Assembly: GCA_004525335.1 (NCBI GenBank)
Contig: SPCL01000126.1
Location: forward strand, 1 to 6,068
Direction of reading: 5' to 3'
Source: Thermodesulfobacteriales bacterium
GTDB taxonomy: Bacteria > Desulfobacterota_D > UBA1144 > Nemesobacterales > UBA2774
Length of the DNA: 6,068 nt
Shown: positions 4,183 to 6,068 of the stretch, in pieces
How positions within the stretch are numbered: the first letter of the stretch is position 1
Layout of the letters: every line of letters starts with the position of its first letter
Program-made: the position numbers and the translations under genes
Notes under the pieces: generated by a model
Database searches by the model: none
Told to the model about the DNA's origin: nothing
What the model saw: only the letters and a program-made list of their open reading frames with translations

Positions 4183-5487
4183 TCAGATGTTATATAGTTC
4201 CATAGCTTTTGTAATTGCTTGTGATTTAAGCAATGTCTCCTCAAACTCTTTCTGTGGATCAGAATCCCACACAATACCGCCTCCTACGAAAAAAGTGGCT
4301 TTCCCTAATTGTACAGTCATTATTCTAATCGCAACACTTAGTGTGAAATCACCGTTTGGGTAAAATATACCTATTGTTCCGCAGTAAGGACCTCTAAAAT
4401 GCGGTTCAAGCTCATCAATTACCTCCAATGTCCTCCGTTTAGGAGCGCCGGTGACTGAACCCGGCGGGAATACTTGTCTAAGTATCTGAGATACTTTCAT
4501 ATTTTCATCAACTTGCGATTCAACTTCAGAAACCATTTGGTGAAGAGTAGAGTAAGTTTCGACCTCAAAAAGCTTATTAACCTTAACCGATCCAGGCTTA
4601 GAAACCCTTCCCAGATCATTTCTCATCAGATCAACAATCATAAGGTTCTCGGCCCTTTCCTTTTCACTACTGATCAATTTAGCCTTCAATATCGTATCAA
4701 TTTCTTCCGTTTTTCCCCTCTTTATAGTCCCCTTAATTGGATTCGTCGTTAGTTTATTACCGCTTTTTCGTAAAAACAATTCCATCGAACCGCTTAGCAG
4801 CTGAAAATCCTCAAAATCGAGATAACTGCCAAATGGCACAGGTTGAACGGTATAGAATTTTAAAAAATATTCCAAGGGATCAAGATTTAATTGAGCTATT
4901 ATTCTTTGTGATAGATTTACCTGATAGATATCCCCTTGCTCAATATAAGCTTTTCCCTTTCTCACCATATTCAAATATTGATATGTAGACATATTCGGAC
5001 ATGCGTGAAGCTCTGATTTGATTGATGCATCTGAAACTGATTTTCCATTCATTACTGGCAGTTGCAACTGAGACACTACATCTTCGTAGTCACCTGCGAT
5101 GAGGTCCTTCGCGTCATAAAGCAAGAAGTTAACGTCTGGAAACTTATCGCCTTCCTTATGGCAAGAGGGGCAAAAGCCCTCCATCGTGTGCCGAGAATAT
5201 TCATAACCAATATACCCCACAGCAATGTACCCCTTGGTGAGATAATCATCTAATAGTTCTAGTGGATCTGCATTAATCAGATTGGCGCTGTTGTGAGATT
5301 TTATTGTCACTTTGTGACCAACGGAGGAAAAAACAATTTCAGGTTGTTTAAACGCTAAATAAGAAGGGGTTGCTTTGTTATTACCAAGCCAACCATTTCC
5401 CGAATCCAAGAGTAGAGAAGTATATTTTTCAGAAACGTTCATTTCGTAGAAAAGCTTAACTTTATTAATGATATTTACAAGGAGCAA
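4183..5487 (-). CDS. pabB: Aminodeoxychorismate synthase component I (chorismate-binding subunit)
   Basis: PabB adds ammonia, supplied by the PabA/TrpG glutaminase, to chorismate, giving aminodeoxychorismate for PabC. The 434 residues include the chorismate-binding domain (about 165-425), with KAYIEQGDIYQVNLSQR (179-195), PIKGT (250-254), ENLMIVDLMRNDLGRV (280-295), PPGSVTGAPK (341-350) and YCGTIGIFYPNGD (368-380). K252 in PIKGT corresponds to the PabB nucleophilic lysine; anthranilate synthases (TrpE) have PIAGT. The usual SPE is SME (234-236). Residues 106-110, CPSCH, form an unusual Cys pair in the N-terminal domain. The start is uncertain: TTG 5487 has AAAGG at 5498-5494 with 6-bp spacing, while ATG 5442 (residue 16) has no visible SD. 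It is first in a pabB-pabC operon; no pabA is in the window, so the glutaminase must come from elsewhere. Confidence 0.93.
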   Translation of the reverse strand: MLLVNIINKVKLFYEMNVSEKYTSLLLDSGNGWLGNNKATPSYLAFKQPEIVFSSVGHKVTIKSHNSANLINADPLELLDDYLTKGYIAVGYIGYEYSRHTMEGFCPSCHKEGDKFPDVNFLLYDAKDLIAGDYEDVVSQLQLPVMNGKSVSDASIKSELHACPNMSTYQYLNMVRKGKAYIEQGDIYQVNLSQRIIAQLNLDPLEYFLKFYTVQPVPFGSYLDFEDFQLLSGSMELFLRKSGNKLTTNPIKGTIKRGKTEEIDTILKAKLISSEKERAENLMIVDLMRNDLGRVSKPGSVKVNKLFEVETYSTLHQMVSEVESQVDENMKVSQILRQVFPPGSVTGAPKRRTLEVIDELEPHFRGPYCGTIGIFYPNGDFTLSVAIRIMTVQLGKATFFVGGGIVWDSDPQKEFEETLLKSQAITKAMELYNI

Positions 5488-5513
5488 TAAGCGCCTTTGG
5501 ATTTATAGGATTT

Positions 5514-5541
5514 AGAATAAAAATATATGGAGCTACTTCAA
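5514..5541 (-). promoter_or_regulatory. Tentative pabB promoter
   Basis: On the - strand, TTGAAG (5541-5536) is followed by a 16-bp spacer and TATTCT (5519-5514); each hexamer matches consensus at 4 of 6. It would start transcription about 20 bp upstream of TTG 5487. A short near-palindrome, ACTTC-AA-GAAGT (5535-5546), overlaps the -35 element and could be a protein site, though it is short enough to be chance. Confidence 0.25.
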
Positions 5542-5620
5542 GAAGTTATAATAAGACAGGTATATTTTGACTAGGAAGACATAAATTTATCTTACTAAAC
5601 CACTTTGATCATTGGACATT

Positions 5621-6068
5621 TCAGTCCTTAGGTTTGCTGTCCATTTCAACAGATTCTCTTAAGATAACCGAGATATCTTTAATCTCTATTTTCTCGTTAC
5701 CGGCTTGTTTAGCGGCATCTTCAAACATGGTATCACAGAAATAGCAGGCTACTGCAACAGTATCAGGATTCTTAGACTCCACCTCTTCAAACCTGTTCCA
5801 GTTAACCCTTGGGGCGTCTTCCTCCATCCAGATCTTACCTCCGCCAGCGCCGCAACAGAAGCTCTTTTCGCGGTTCCTATCAAGCTCTATAAGGTTTAAG
5901 CCGGGGATGGATTTCAAGACCTTACGTGGAGCATCGAAAACGCGGTTATAACGTCCCAAATAACATGGATCGTGATAGACTACATCTTCATTTATCTCTT
6001 TTGTAGGCTTGAGTTTTCCTTGCTCAATCAAGTCACTCAGGAGCTGAGTGTGGTTAATTACTTCAAAA
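5621..6068 (-). CDS. C-terminal part of a CCG-domain (heterodisulfide reductase-like) Fe-S oxidoreductase
   Basis: The reading frame is open to the right edge, so the true start lies outside; 148 residues are visible. Reading from the edge, the fragment contains FEVINHTQLLSDLI, then HDPCYLGRYN, SFCCGAGGG and ACYFC. The cysteines (codons at 5965-5963, 5857-5852, 5746-5744 and 5737-5735) are spaced C-x35-CC-x35-C-x2-C, fitting the CCG domain of HdrB/HdrD-type proteins, which binds a noncubane [4Fe-4S] cluster. Similar C-termini occur in large (about 650-700 residue) Fe-S oxidoreductases near electron-transfer-flavoprotein genes, in glycolate oxidase GlcF-type and in GlpC-type proteins; the closest type cannot be chosen without the N-terminus. 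An internal TTG at 6031 could start a short frame but lies within the conserved domain. The gene precedes pabB on the same strand, 133 bp away, with no obvious functional link. Confidence 0.85.
   Translation of the reverse strand, partial: FEVINHTQLLSDLIEQGKLKPTKEINEDVVYHDPCYLGRYNRVFDAPRKVLKSIPGLNLIELDRNREKSFCCGAGGGKIWMEEDAPRVNWNRFEEVESKNPDTVAVACYFCDTMFEDAAKQAGNEKIEIKDISVILRESVEMDSKPKD

Noticed and set aside
4474..5253. Several + strand frames inside pabB
   Set aside because: All are antisense to conserved chorismate-binding motifs or the N-terminal domain of pabB, and none has a recognisable product.
4183..5487. Anthranilate synthase component I (TrpE) instead of PabB
   Set aside because: The PIKGT lysine characteristic of PabB is present (TrpE has PIAGT), and the gene is paired with pabC.
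5621..6031. A complete 136-residue Fe-S protein starting at TTG 6031
   Set aside because: The frame stays open to the window edge, and the upstream residues (FEVINHTQLLSDL) continue the family pattern, so this is the C-terminal part of a larger protein.

Overview
The window looks like ordinary chromosome from a low-to-mid GC bacterium (roughly 40% GC by eye). It is not a plasmid, phage or insertion element. I see no tRNA, rRNA, CRISPR array or mobile element. The C-terminal fragment at the right edge resembles the large Fe-S oxidoreductases of electron-transfer-flavoprotein or quinone-linked chains in Desulfobacterota-like and related Gram-negative lineages. That is only a hint: the taxon cannot be settled from this sequence.

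Left part (1-1550, + strand): a compact two-gene operon. A strong sigma70-type promoter (TTGACA / 17 bp / TACTAT) runs straight into a near-perfect 28-bp palindrome, which is the expected autoregulatory operator of the first gene, a TetR-family repressor. The repressor has a NemR/AcuR-like cysteine-containing ligand domain. After 28 bp comes a tandem two-domain carboxymuconolactone decarboxylase/AhpD-like protein, in which the catalytic residues appear to be shared out between a Cys-less first repeat and a CPYC-containing second repeat. Together they suggest a redox- or electrophile-responsive module.

Middle part (1551-3350): mnmE (tRNA uridine-34 modification GTPase) is complete, with every G motif and the C-terminal CIGK. 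The 258-bp gap between mnmE and the convergent pabC is the most information-rich non-coding stretch. It holds a perfect 16-bp parS site (TGTTTCACGTGAAACA), an inverted TGTGGA/TCCACA pair, three same-strand DnaA-box-like TTGTCCAC elements (two of them an exact 11-bp tandem repeat), an adjoining AT-rich tract, and the pabC terminator. With mnmE next to it (an oriC-proximal gene in many bacteria), this points to the replication-origin or centromere region of the chromosome, and possibly to oriC itself.

Right part (3330-6068, - strand): pabB and then pabC, in transcription order, encode the chorismate-amination subunit (PIKGT lysine present) and the PLP lyase that together make p-aminobenzoate for folate. 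pabA is not in the window. Upstream of pabB, on the same strand, is the C-terminal end of a CCG-domain (heterodisulfide-reductase-like) iron-sulfur protein that runs off the right edge.

Most genes belong to known families. The parts worth a second look are the parS/DnaA-box intergenic region, the split-active-site CMD protein, and the TetR promoter/operator module.
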